Below, in pieces: positions 49,519 to 61,159 of a DNA stretch of 64,000 nucleotides. Under the pieces are notes generated by a model that had not been told where the DNA came from, did not search any database, and saw only the letters and a list, made by a program, of their open reading frames with translations. A program made the translations under genes and the position numbers. The DNA is taken from positions 8,060,001 through 8,124,000 of the forward strand of contig NC_079878.1 of NCBI RefSeq assembly GCF_029227915.1, written 5' to 3'. Within the stretch, counting starts at the first letter, position 1, and each line of letters begins with the position of its first letter. This DNA is from Hydractinia symbiolongicarpus (taxonomy: Eukaryota > Cnidaria > Hydrozoa > Anthoathecata > Hydractiniidae).

Positions 49519-50593
49519 ATGAGTGTAAAGAAAGTGTCAGTAGCAAGCATGAAGAAATTATTTCATGACGAAAGTTTACCGCGTTGCTTAAGAATTTTAT
49601 ATATTTTTTTCCAGGTTTTACATTGGCATTGTTTGTTGGGATCTCAGTGGTAGTGATTACCAGTGTAACTACATTTCTCGTCACCAAACACGCTTATGAA
49701 CCTTCAATAAACAGTAACGTGAAGACTACAGAAAATGACACAAATCATCCGATCAGAAAAAGGAGAACCCTATCTGCTGCATGTGCTGAAGCTCAAATCC
49801 AACTCTTTAATTTGACCAACAGATTGATTGGTCACGATGTCGTAACTAAATATATTGAAGGCATGGAATGCTATTATGTAAGTGCATCATAATCTACTTC
49901 AAATATTAAATAAACAAAGGATTTTATGTCCTTGTCAAAGTTGAATGTGAAATAAACGTGCATTATTCATGACGTCTGTTCAACAAGTTAGGAGATAGAA
50001 GCATCAGCAAATAACACACACATGAACTTCTGTGAAGGAACATACCAAGAAGATACGTTTTCGTTTCTTAATGTAAGAGTATATGCTGGTATTAGTGACT
50101 GTTGAAAAAAAAGTGAGTATCACTCCGTTTCCTTAGTGATTATTAAGTACTTCTCCTTCTTTCAGAATTCGAGCGCATTAGGAGATTACATGCAGCTACT
50201 CAAACAGAGCATTTATAGTTTGAATTTAATTAAGGATTACGAATGGAAAATCGGAAATATCAAGTACATCAATCTAAACTTACAAGTGGCAGTTGATCTT
50301 TTGACATTAACTAAAGACATGGAAGATGTCAGATCCGTAAGTATATCTGTATATAAATTTGAATTACAAGAAATGTGTATAATGTGTATAATGTGTATTT
50401 TTTATTTTTATAATTCGGGTTAAAATCTTCAAGAAGGTATTTCAAAGTTGAAAATACTTTATCTGCCGTAAATTCAGAAGATATAGAACCACGTCAACAT
50501 GCAAAACGTGCATTTGTTGTATACAATCAGATCATACACATTATGGGTACAATGAGAAATGACTTTTGGGAGAGACGCCAATGTATGTCGTAA
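49519..50593 (+). pseudogene. Six-cysteine family gene 3, pseudogene
   Basis: Exons align with genes 1 and 2: 49615-49877, 49992-50111, 50166-50336, and a last exon ending 50593. Lesions: the exon 1 donor GGTAAT is altered to GAAAGTG, Arg CGA is a TGA stop in the S-D-C-R-K-K block, an extra A follows it, the last acceptor TTAG is TTAA, and part of the last exon is missing before E-P-R-Q-H-A-K-R. The R-K-R-R cleavage site and four of the six cysteine codons survive (those of S-D-C and the final Q-C-M-S remain; the L-R-R-C region is damaged). Upstream conserved block present at 49185-49430. A truncated product from exon 2 onward cannot be excluded. Confidence 0.75.
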
Positions 50594-50699
50594 TCGTTTC
50601 AGTTGTTAAAAATGGAGAAAAGAATATATCAACTTATTTTATTTTATTTAAGATCAATTTATGTATTTATTGTATTAATAAGGTAACTTTTTTCAACGA

Positions 50700-53150
50700 A
50701 TTTGAACTGATATACACCTTAAACAATAACGTGGTATTTATTACTGGACATTCTTACTGAGTGATCCCTTTAATGCAACTGAAAAAAATATTTACACTAC
50801 AAGAATGAATACTTTTAAAAATATCCTATGCAAAACGATAAGATAATTCACAAAATATTTCGGTTGTTTCTATTTTCAGGACAAATATAAAGTTTAAGAA
50901 AAACACATTATACAGCCTATTGGTACAAAATTATTTGTGGGTAAGGTTGATCATGTTGTTTACATCACAGAAAAAAGCGTTGTAACCTAACTGGATTTGG
51001 TATAATAACACTGACATATGTTGTTGTAGAAACTGTATATTGCCACCTTCACTATTTAGCCAAAAGTAGGTAAGCTAGTTGCTTCAACCTTAGTTGCAGC
51101 TGAATTTAAATCAGGTTGGAGAAGATAACACAAACATAATTATATTGACTAGGATAAAAAGCTCCGATGTAAAACTAAGTTAAAATATTATGAGAATATC
51201 TTTAAAAAGGCGAACTAGCTAGCCGGCTGTATAATTCTCCAACGAAATCTAATTTTCTAGCCAGAATCTTAAGATTAGTTTTGTTAAGATTTATATATGG
51301 CTAGAACATATAACAGTACTAAAATATTTACAAAACAAGAAGGTCCACAAGGACCTACGCAAACCTCCTTTAAAATTGCTATTTTGTTTATTAGTCATCG
51401 CTTAAACTTTACGTTACACTCTTCAAAGAGCAGGATCGTACGGCGTTCGAGGGTTCATATTTAAAAATGGCGCTGTCACTTTTTACGTTTTAATGTGTTT
51501 ATCTTTTTAGATATATCTTTCATTTTCTTTTTGACAACATTGACCATAAACACCTTTTTAATTAAATACAACAAGATGCAAGGCTGTATAAAACTATATC
51601 GCATGTCAATTTCAATTACTGCAACAATATATTCTTAATTCATTATCGGGATAATTTCACAAAACTTAAAAACTTAATTTACAACTGTTCTTGGCGTGAG
51701 GGCAATGATGCATGCCTATGATACTTACTGACTTTTTATATTTATCTATTAGACACCCGCATGTGAAGTTTTTAGGTCCTATACCTCGGAGAGCCTGTGG
51801 CTCTTTCTCGAAAATGCCGCTTAATTATTGTTATAAAATCCTTATATTGGGAAAATTTATTAGGAATAATCTTAGAACTTGTAAGTCACAACACAACTGC
51901 ATTCAGTTGAGGGGAGTCATTTCGGAAAACAAGTTCTAAAAAACTGTTGTATTTCGCAATAATAAATCAGTTGCATTAATTCGCCAACTGTCAAACCGAT
52001 TTGACAAATCTCTTTAGTAATAGCCGTGTTTTATGTGTTCAAAATGGTTGCGCGCAGCTTTTTCGCATAACCCAGCGGACACCGATTTTTACGTTCGAAG
52101 GAATATAAAGCAATCTGAGCTACGGCCATTTTAAAAGCTGTGGCGTTGACGTTGGTATGTTTTTGTCTTCTAAAGGGCTTATATTTTGGTTTTTTATATT
52201 GTTTTACATGTTAAGATAAATATATTGTCACATTTTTTAGCCATGTACAAATCTTAAACGCATCTTTTAGATTTTTTCTAGAAACGAAGATTTCGAGTGA
52301 GCATTCTAAAAAATTCCTCTTATTTTAAAGTTTTTATTCACTTTGGTATAAGAGATTTTTATTCTAGCCAACATTATTTATTATTATTCTGGGTTGTGGT
52401 TATCTAGCTAGCTCTTTAAAGAAGCTAAAGCTTTAGCTCTGTCAATAAAGTCAAAGTAGCCAAATGCAGTTTGGCTACACCACAACAAAATTCTTAATCA
52501 ATAACTCTTATGCTGAATGCAGTTAGGTAGCGACACCTTTTAGTACTGTCATAAACCCTTATTCCGCAAAGTTAAAAGGCTTAATAGTATTTTTAGTTGG
52601 ACGGAGTATTGACAGACAGTTTCTTGTGTTTTTATTTACACCGAAGTTGTGATAATTTCTTTTGAAAAGTGTGTAACGCCTGTACGGATGTGCAGCACAG
52701 TTTACTTGGGCTAACCGTTCACCCCTGTGTTAACAATGGACTGTATCTTGTGTCATTCATTTAAAAAAGATAAAGATTTAATCGAAGGGGTATTATCTCT
52801 TTCACAAAAACCTATTCTGCAAAATAAACAATATTGACCGATTGTTGTTGCTATGATGGAGTAAAAGCGACTTGTAAACTCTGTTAACGTTGCAGAAGAG
52901 TTGTTTTTCAAAAAAAATGTTACGGTCGCAAAACCATAATGGTGTATGCACTTCACTTGACTTACGACATACTGTATACCTGTACTAAAGCGCTCCACCT
53001 GATCTAGTGACACAGTTTACGGCTCTTATTAAGCGCTCCACAGAGCGTTGAAGGGCGTCTCACACCTTTACTTGTGGCTTAACGCGGCGTTTCGACGCAG
53101 GGTCCCTCGGCTAGTGATTAATATATAAGGCGTCAAATTAAAAAACTCAA
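50700..53150. other. Intergenic, no supported gene
   Basis: AT-rich, with isolated ORFs (51712-51939 plus; 52753-53013 minus) that show no recognisable domain or splice-supported context. The sequence near 52980-53100 contains GCGCTCCAC twice. Confidence 0.4.
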
Positions 53151-53224
53151 GGCGTTATAGCTCAGGCAGCTAAGGCATCCTAACATGAACCTAGAGGTCA
53201 TGGCTTCGAATCCACCCGAAGCCA
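53151..53224 (+). tRNA. tRNA-derived sequence (pseudo-tRNA or SINE head)
   Basis: GGCGTTATAGCTCAGGCAGC gives an A box (TAGCTCAGG) and GGCTTCGAATCC a B box about 45 bases later. The 3' part ACCCGAAGCC pairs only partly with the 5' GGCGTTA. A-rich sequence follows at once (53231-53252), as in SINEs. The cloverleaf is imperfect, so a working tRNA is unlikely. Confidence 0.45.
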
Positions 53225-53461
53225 GTTTTTCCAAAAAAAAATAAAAAAATAAATGGTGAAATTTAAAATTATGTACCCAGGATAGCCTCTTCAGTTTCTA
53301 TTAGTGCTGCTATCAACGAGATTACTGTTAAAGCGCCGATTTGTGTTACTAAAACCGTGGAAGCACAACAATCGCTCAACTAGACAACCACGTAAGATAT
53401 CAGTCCTATTCTCATTCTGAGCGCTAAACAAAAAGAACAGATTATAGTCTCTGGCATAAAT

Positions 53462-53529
53462 CAGTCGGGGTTTCAGCCCATGACCTCCCTGACTGGTAGC
53501 GAACGCTCTACCACAAGGCTATAAGCCAG
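53462..53529 (-). tRNA. tRNA-derived sequence, opposite strand
   Basis: The minus strand starts CTGGCTTATAGCCTTGTGGT, continues with AGAGCGTTCGCTACCAGTC and GGGAGGTCATGGGCTGAAAC, and ends ACCCCGACTG. A-box-like TAGCCTTGTGG and B-box-like GGGCTGAAACCCC are present. It shares GAGGTCATGG with the plus-strand copy 240 bases away. Confidence 0.4.
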
Positions 53530-53553
53530 TGTTATTGTTTTGATTTTGAACTC

Positions 53554-53772
53554 ATGGGGAAATCAAGGGGAAATCAAAAGTTCTATCGCAAATTTTTTGT
53601 CATTTCTTATCTGCCGTACCAATGCAAATATAGACACAGTGAAACAATTCTTAAAATCACTATACCTAATGAAACAGTTGACTGGTATGCTACGGCTAAT
53701 AAATTTGACTCTAATTTTCAACACTTTCGTCTTCAGAAGAGAACATTCGACTTTAACAAAATTTTAAAATAG
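53554..53772 (+). other. Unrecognised 72-codon ORF
   Basis: Reads M-G-K-S-R-G-N-Q and later N-E-T-V-D-W-Y-A-T-A-N-K. Basic and aromatic, with no known domain and no neighbour that explains it. It could be a fragment of an element linked to the tRNA-like pair, or chance. Confidence 0.2.
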
Positions 53773-53779
53773 AAAACGT

Positions 53780-55008
53780 TTTGGTCTCAGTTTTTAGACA
53801 TCATAAGCTTCGACCCATTCGCAGAGTAAAGGTCTAATGACCGTTATGCTATATATTTATTGTTGAGAATCAGTTAAAAAAAACAAATTAAAAATTTTTT
53901 ATACTTCATGTTTACATCAAGATTAATCGTCTTGTTTTCTGCAACTGCTAAAACAAAAGCATACGCTAATAATGCTGACAAGAATTAAAGAATATTTGAA
54001 TTAATGAACACTGTTTATGATTTTGTATTTATACTTCATTTATTTATTTATTTTGTTGCACTTCTTAGTTCTCTAATAATCTGTTCCAGAAAGAAAACAT
54101 CTCAAGATATTCCCTCTTTTTGACAAATTTAGTAAAAATTGAAACCACATAATTTTTAGTTTGTACTTTTTGCATAGATCGTGAAAAGTTTATCGACAAC
54201 TTGTGAATTCGGACTGTATTTAATTTTAGCATAATTTTCAAATCTAATTAGCCCAATTTTATTTAAAAAAATTTTATCATAACACTATTCTGATTTAAGC
54301 ACACTCTTCTTGACAAAATAAATTGATGAAAAGATCTTAAAAAAAGACAAAAATGTTTTTTTAAAAGAAATAATGACTTTACCAAACTTAATTATTTATG
54401 TATCAAAAAATGCTGCATTTAAGTTGATTTAGAGATCATTGCTAAGTAAAAAAGCTAAAAAATATATATTATTCAAATGCAAGTGCATTTGCGAAACTTT
54501 GTTTCTTTGTTAAGGAGAAGAAAAAAGATTAAATCCTCCAAATATATATGGCAGGAAACATCATTCCGGTCTGCGCAGGATATATTCGCGATATTTCCCG
54601 ATTTCGAAGATCGCGGGAAAAAAAGTTTTCTTCGGATTCTGTACTTCAATTAGTGCGTAACTTACGCGCATGCGCTGTGTGAAGCGCGTTTAATGTATGC
54701 TCAACAGTTAAATACTGTTCTCTCTCGGATTTCAGCTAGCGCAAAATACTAATGTTCACCAAAAAAGTAGCTTTATGTGTTTGTGAGGAAGATGTGAAAA
54801 GAATATTGTTCGTGGGTAATATATTTTCCGTTGCATCACCAGTAGCATGAAAAGGAACAATTAATGTAAATTTTAGAATTTTTTAGAATTTAATCATTTT
54901 TAAGTCGTCAAAAGATTTACTGATACATTAAATATAAATAAATACGTAGCTGTGACGTGTAATAGAATAAAAAAGTTCATATCTGCTTTCCTTTATTTTC
55001 AACAATTA
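53780..55008. other. Intergenic AT-rich DNA
   Basis: No supported feature. Confidence 0.4.
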
Positions 55009-55822
55009 AAACTATGACGACATGCACTGTTGTCTCTCCCAAAAGTCATTTCTCATAGTAACCATAACATGCATTATCTAATTGGATACAAGAAATGCAC
55101 TTGTTGCATATTGACGTTGCTCCTTTCCTCTTGTTTTTGACCAAAGTTTTATCATCATAATCGCGAAATATCTTCGGAATTTTTTGCATAGTTGTGTTTT
55201 TTTTGTCTTCTTAACAACTTCTAAATCGAAAAGTATACATATGCACAAATAAACCGTACAATATATAGATTTACTTACAGAGCAGACATCCTCCATGTCT
55301 CTAGTGAATATTAAAAGATCAAGAGCTAGTTGTGAGTTCAAATTGTTGCACTTGATGGTTCCGATTTTCATTTCACAATCTTTAATCAAATTTAAACTAA
55401 GAATGCTTTATTTGATTAGCTGCAGGTAATCTCCTGATGGTTTTGGATTCTAAAAAATACTTAATCATACTTAACTATTTAAGAGAATACTTAATTATTT
55501 GGGTTTTTAACTTCTACAAAGACAGGCAGAGACGGATAGTTCCATGAAAATAAAGCAGAATGATATTCACTTTCTTTCCACAATCACTAATTCGAGGATA
55601 TACTCTTGCATTAAGGCTGAAATACACTATCATTTTTCAATGATCATTTTTCAATGCTACATTCCAATGACATTAAAAATGACAAATTTTGGCGCAAATA
55701 CACTATCATTAAAAACATGAAACTTGAGCATGTTTTCTTTGCAACATGGACTCTGAAGAAGAAATAGCAGCTGCTTTTGTTGTGCATATGTTATCAAAAA
55801 AGAGAGCTAAACATAGGAAAAA

Positions 55823-56180
55823 ATGCAAAGAAATGTATGGGTGAAGCCGTATAGGCGAAATGAACTTGGCATCCACAATACTGTCATGTATGAACTGCGT
55901 GTAGAGGAAATTGCAGAGTATACGCGATTTTTAAGAATGCCGCCGAATATTTTTGAGGAGCTCCTAAATCTCATAGAAGTTGACATTGAGAAAAAAACAA
56001 CGCATTTGCGAGACCCAATTCCTGCTAAAGTCAAAGTAGCTGCAACTTTGAAGTTTTTCTCATGTGGGATAAATTACACCGAATTACAGTATTTATTTCG
56101 CGTTCACAAAAGTACTTTGTCACAGTTCATCGCTGAAGTTTGCGAAGCTATTTACATGCGATTAAAAGAAAACTACCTCA
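55823..56180 (+). pseudogene. Harbinger transposase, N-terminal part (HARBI1-like)
   Basis: Reads W-V-K-P-Y-R-R-N-E-L-G, then E-Y-T-R-F-L-R-M-P-P-N-I-F-E-E-L-L, P-I-P-A-K-V-K-V-A-A-T-L and Y-L-F-R-V-H-K-S-T-L-S: the helical N-terminal region and helix-turn-helix of HARBI1 / DDE_Tnp_4 proteins. After C-E-A-I-Y-M-R-L-K-E-N-Y-L-K the frame runs into a possible donor (GGTAAATA at 56180) and no DDE core follows within the element. Confidence 0.7.
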
Positions 56181-56599
56181 AGGTAAATATATATTTCGTT
56201 CAGTAATTTTTCAAACGTACTAAACTAGCAGTCACACATTAATACCCTGCACTTTGTGAGCCCTCTTCTGGGTTGAGATCTGACAAACTTTCTCGACTCT
56301 AATAAGTGTTTTGATATATGTTCACTGGGTGTCGGTACATATTCTGTAAAACAGGCGATAACGGCGGAGACACAAAGGGTGGGTAATTTTGTGTGGCATG
56401 TGTTGAAGAGTTCCTTGGGATCGGAGATTGAATAGGCGGTGTTCTGAAAGAGGTTACAGCGAGTAATCTCATCTGAACTACTACAGAAATGATGCGAAAG
56501 ATATCGGGGATAAATTTTGTGCGTACTTTAACTCCCCCGGTGCTGTTCCATGGCAAGAAAAATTTGTCTGAAATTTATACCCACCATCGAAGAAGTTGT

Positions 56600-57000
56600 T
56601 TTTCTTGGGACGATGAATTCACGTAGGAATAGCAAGAACTGAAAGTATGGCCATTAACTTTCGTAAACATCATCTCGTCCTGCTCCACATTTGTTGCTGT
56701 TGTTTACTTTCTTCAATTCTGCGCTGAAATAGTGTATTCAATTTACTCCTCACTAATTTCTCTAAAAAGAAAAACAGATCATAAAAATATACATGTTTTT
56801 CTTTTCTCATCCAAACCATTCGAAATAACACAAACCTTCCATTCCTAGTCTGCCTTTGAATATCTCATAATTTTTGGCTTCTCGTTTCTGTCCTTATAAA
56901 ACGGGGATTTAACATCCCACAAACTGGGCTGGCTTCTCCAAATCTCAAAAAAAATTTCGATCGCTTCTTGCGTCTTCATTCTCGGGTGAATTACTTGTTC
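56600..57000 (-). pseudogene. MADF/Myb-like second ORF of the Harbinger element, remnant
   Basis: The minus strand near 56880-57000 reads E-I-F-F-E-I-W-R-S-Q-P-S-L-W-D-V-K-S and F-Y-K-D-R-N-E-K, matching the MADF core (W-x-x-x-P-x-L-W-D, Y-K-D). The 85-codon minus ORF 56299-56556 may be a downstream piece (Pro-rich). PIF/Harbinger elements carry such a DNA-binding partner of the transposase. Confidence 0.45.
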
Positions 57001-57291
57001 AAATCTTTGTTTTCAAAAATGTTTACGCCAAAACTATATCGCGTGCAACAAACACGTGTGCGAAAACAATGGATTCGATTTAAAACAATAGAAAAAAAAT
57101 GTCATTGAAAAATTAAAAGTTGAACATGTTCAACTTTTCATTTTTAAGGATCATTGGAAATGAGAGTGTAAAAAATGACATTTTCTTCTGTATACACTGT
57201 CATTTTTCAATGATAATTGGAAAATGATCATTGAAAAATGATAGTGTATTTCAGCCTTTAGAAAATAAAATCATATCTTCTTGGTATGTTC

Positions 57292-58145
57292 TTTTTTTAT
57301 TATTTTTATATTTATCAGAATAATTATACAGGATATGTACATTTCAGTTTTAAAAGCTGCTATAAATATCTGTTTTGTTAAAAATATGAAAGCAATGATT
57401 AAAAAAATAAATTATATATAAAATATGCTCTAAAGTTACTATACATAAAGTAAATAATTGACTATTCAAAAGAAGAATCTTTATATAATAGACAAAAAAA
57501 ATTTCAAATTAAGCAGGATGGAGTATATTCTTTGTCCAGTATATATTATACGCTCTAGAAATAAAAGTGTAACAATTTGACACGTACTCAAACATACACA
57601 AACAGACTATATCCAAACGAATGTGAGAGACAAAAGACAGAGTACGACATCAGTACGAAGACAAAAGTTAAGATACACTGTTCAAAAAAATGGTATATAT
57701 TAAAAATTGAAGATATATTAAAAATAGAAAACTATAAATGAAAATTCTGCGCATATTTTGTGGAATATAATGGAGAGAAAAAAGCTTAAAATTTAGCTAG
57801 TAAGGTGTGTTTTCTCTGTCCATTATATATTAAACACTATGAAAATAAAAAAAGTGGAAATAAGAAAAGTAATAATCTTGACACGTTCTCCAAAACAGGT
57901 TATACTCAAACGAATGTGAGAAAATTGAAATGTTGAAAACTAATGCGAGACTAAAAATAGAGAGCTATTAATAATCGCAACAATATTAGTTGAATAATAA
58001 TCTACAATACGAAATCTTTGATCTTTTGATTAAATTTTTACACAGTTGTCTGCTTTTGTATGTCTAGTGGCAAATTTTTATATACTTTCGCTCCCATAAA
58101 GCGAAAACGGCCTCGTGCTACTTCCAATTTATGAATTATGGAATT
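57292..58145 (-). mobile_element. 5'-truncated CR1/L2-like LINE tail inserted in an exon
   Basis: The minus strand near 58050-58140 reads R-G-R-F-R-F-M-G-A-K-V-Y, N-L-P-L-D-I-Q-K and F-N-Q-K-I-K-D-F-V-L, the C-terminal signature of non-LTR reverse transcriptases, with one internal stop. The untranslated tail contains two copies of a roughly 300-base unit, each with CTCAAACGAATGTGAGA or a close variant (CCAAACGAATGTGAGA). An 11-base direct repeat TTGRTATGTTC flanks it (57281-57291 and 58146-58156, one mismatch), as expected for target-primed insertion. Confidence 0.7.
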
Positions 58146-58180
58146 TTGATATGTTCCTTCACAAAGTTTCATAAAATATC

Positions 58181-59962
58181 AAATAAAAGGCACGAAATAC
58201 GCACGTTCGTATCTAAGTCTGCTTAAAAGGAAGATATGTCTTTTTAATGTTTTATACATCTTACCGTATCAGCAGACCAAATGTCACCCTCTTGCTTAAA
58301 GCAATGGTCTTTCTTGTCATTAATTCTAAGTTCTGGGCAAACATGAGTTACACTACTTGTTTAAAGTTATATTACATGGCAAAACATCGTGGTAAATTAT
58401 GAATAAACAAATACGAAAGTTAGCAGAATATAAACAAAAATTGAACTACTATTCCTAGAAATTTGAAAAGTTTATTAAGACATTTTGTTTTGCAGAAACG
58501 AAACTTGTGTTTATTTGCATTATAATCTGAATGCTGACGTACATCTCTGCAAAAAGCTTGTTGGGACAAATTAGGAAACTCCCTCAGACAGTACATATTC
58601 ACGCCATACTTTGTTTTGGAAGCTATAATTCGAGACCCACAATAAAATCATATTAGAAAAGGAAGTCAATCTTGTGGGGTCATACAAATTTGAGAGCAAG
58701 GATATTCTGACGTAAAATAGTTCACATATTGACATAGTTACAGATTATTAGTTCATAGAAATATATGATTTAAATTTTGTTATTATTTCATGGCGAAATT
58801 TATATCGGTAACAAAACAAAACGACTTTTCCTTATTATTGCTCTTCGCTATCTGCGAAAAATTCCTGGAAACAATTCCAAGAATTTTTCGCGTTTTTATT
58901 CCGGAACAAGAAGTCAAAAATCCCTTGCCACCAAGGTGTTCGATGTAATATCTCCTTTGAATAATTTATCGTTAACAAATTTGACAACACAGTTTAAGAT
59001 TCAAACTCTGTCCATAGTTTTTATGCGAGATTATATGTGGTGTTCCTAGCGTTCTAACTGAATAAAAGCATAAAAGAATGTCAAATTTAGATACGTCTTA
59101 GGGCCAAAAGCATAAAAAATTCTAATGTGTCTTTGACCGAGTAGTTCAGTTTTATCAATTTAAATTTCCTAATCTAGACTATTAATCTGGTGTGAGCATT
59201 ATCTGGAAGGCTGTTAATTAGTGTTAACTAGGTTTTACCATGAGTGTTTTTTTGAGCAGGAGTTTTTACTCGCTCGTAGACGTTAAATTGATCGTTGTGA
59301 AGTGTGTGAACAACCAGCCTATTAGCTCATAACATATTTTAAGTTCCCCTTTTTATTAGGCAGCGACTACCTAATGGAATTATTATTCCCTTGGATAGGT
59401 GCCCTTCTATCAAGTTTGATTAGGTTATCATGTGTACAAAAGAAACCAAAATTTATGAAAAATGTAAATAATATTTTTCAGCAATAGTTCATTATTAAAA
59501 AGTTTCGCTTTTGAAATAGAATGACATTAAAACTATGTTTTCTTAGAATGTATAAATAATTGTTTTGTACATCATTGTTTAAACTCAGAAGAACAATAAC
59601 GTTATTTTTAAATGTAATTATTAGAATGTCACATACACTTTCGTCGATGACAAGAGCTGCAGGAAACAATACTTTATCATGTGATGTCGATCCTATTGGA
59701 TTTGCTGTAATTATGATAATTTATGTCATCTTTTCACTTGATGTCAAAATGTGTTACTTTCCTGCCGATAGAGGACAATTGCTTTCAGCAAAAAATTTCT
59801 CTTGCTGAAACTGTGCAAAAACTTGTTTTGGTCTCAGATTTTCCCCTTATCTTATGCCTTTAAATAACTTTACAAAACACAACCCTTGACATTGGGAATC
59901 TGCAGCAAACTGAACAAGAGTTAAGATATAAATCTTTTACTTCTTGATTACAACCTGCAAGA
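58181..59962. other. Diverged upstream regions of family genes 5 (minus) and 4 (plus)
   Basis: The stretch 58440-58600 on minus resembles 38130-38230 (TTTCGTTTCTGC, AACAAAATG). The stretch 59570-59870 on plus resembles the block upstream of gene 3. Genes 4 and 5 are thus divergently arranged with about 1.8 kb between them. No other gene seen. Confidence 0.45.
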
Positions 59963-61153
59963 ATGAAAGACCTTAAAGGTAAAAATTTAACACAAAATCT
60001 CAAAAAAATGTTTCAATAACGAGATAAAAATATGTACCTTGCTTTGTATTTAGTTTACGTGTTGGCATCTTCCATTTGCGTCGCAATGGCAATGATTACT
60101 GGACTAACTACATTCCTGCTTAGAAAGGAAGCTTATGAAGCACCCAAATATCCAACAAACACAGGAAATGGCATAAACTTATTGGGCAGAAAAAGAAGAG
60201 CCGCATCTGCTCCATGTCTTGAAGCTCAAACTCAACTCTTTAATTTAACCAACAGATTGACTGGAAATGACGTCCTAACAAAATATATTGAGGACATGGA
60301 GTGCTATTACGTAAGATTATATTGGCCTATTTAAAACGTTTTAAACTGTGTTTCTTGTGAAGAACTGTGCAACCAAGAAAAATGTGAAGGTGTAAAAAAA
60401 TTGCTTAAAATAATTTAGGGGATAAAAGCATCAGCAAATAACACGCGAATGAAACTCTGTGAAGGAACGTACCAAGAAGATACGTTTTCGTTTCTTAATG
60501 CAAGAGTATTTGCTGGTATTAGTGATTGTCGAAAGAAAGTGAGTATCAATTCGTATTTAAATTTCAAACAGACTTTTACGTTAAATCAACTAACGCTTTC
60601 TTGATTTTTGGTTCGGTTGTGTCCTAGTCATAGATTGTAAGATTTCAACCTTAGTTATCAAATGTTATTGCATTTTTAGAATCCAAAAGCATTAGGGGAC
60701 TACCTGCAGCTAATTAACCAAAGTATTCTGAGCTTGAATCAGATTAAAGATTACGAAATGGCGAATGGAAACAAAAAGTATCACGATTTTAATTCACAAA
60801 TTGCTGTTGGTCTTTTGTCCCTAACAAAAGCCATGGAAGAAGTCAGATTGGTATATATTTTTTCTTGTCATTTTGTGTCGCTTTAGAACTCAAAGGTTTC
60901 TATTATTGATCTATGTTCTCTAAAATCTCATCAATGTTTATAGAACATGCTAACAAGATGCTATAAAATTAAATCCACAGCAATTCCAAAGTTTCCGAAG
61001 ATATTTCGCGATTACAACGACAATGCTTTGGTCAAAGCAAGAGGAAGGGAGCCACGTCAACATGCAAAGCGTGCATTTGTTGTATACAATCAAATCGTAA
61101 CCATTATGGGTACAATGAGATATGACTTTTGGGAAAGACGCCAATGCATGTAG
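59963..61153 (+). CDS. Six-cysteine helical secreted or membrane-anchored protein, family gene 4 (divergent, intact)
   Basis: Exons 59963-59978 (M-K-D-L-K), 60054-60310, 60419-60538, 60680-60850 and 60944-61153 encode about 257 residues with no lesion. Intron 1 is phase 1, the rest phase 0, as in genes 1 and 2. Residues 6-28 are hydrophobic. R51-K-R-R54 is a canonical furin-type site and is followed by A-A-S-A-P-C60. All six cysteines are kept. Exon 3 is nearly identical to gene 1 at DNA level (38 of 40 residues) while exon 4 and the prodomain have diverged strongly. An alternative start at 60032 (M-Y-L-A-L) would give a longer hydrophobic N-terminus without splicing. Its survival argues for selection on the family. 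Function unknown; a processed helical ligand is a hypothesis. Confidence 0.72.
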
Positions 61154-61159
61154 TAAGAT

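Larger units (their letters stand above)
55614..57257. mobile_element. PIF/Harbinger transposon, 1,644 bp, TTA duplication, inside an exon
   Basis: Ends AGGCTGAAATACACTATCAT and its reverse complement, continuing through TTTTTCAATGATCATTTTTC. TTA flanks both sides (55611-55613 and 57258-57260). It carries a HARBI1-like transposase start on plus and a MADF-like ORF remnant on minus, the usual two-gene layout. It is shorter than typical autonomous copies (about 3-4 kb) and the transposase is incomplete. Confidence 0.88.
55012..58180 (-). pseudogene. Six-cysteine family gene 5, inverted and doubly interrupted pseudogene
   Basis: On the minus strand the last exon ends near 55012 (W-E-R-Q-Q-C-M-S-S stop). 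Exon 4 lies at about 55279-55447 (D-Y-L-Q to D-M-E-D-V-C-S). The 3' part of exon 3 (S-D-C-G-K-K, L-N-A-R-V-Y) lies at 55565-55613. Its middle (Y/H-T-K-K-I, then a stop) is at 57261-57291 and its start (M-K-L-C-E-G-T-Y) at about 58146-58180. The two gaps in this single 120-base exon are a Harbinger element (55614-57257) and a LINE tail (57292-58145). Exon 2 was not found. Sequence like the family upstream region persists at 58440-58600. It is clearly dead. Confidence 0.75.

Noticed and set aside
36766-61153. Family as Ig-type allorecognition receptors
   Set aside because: No Ig-fold cysteine/tryptophan pattern; predicted helices and a cleavage site instead.
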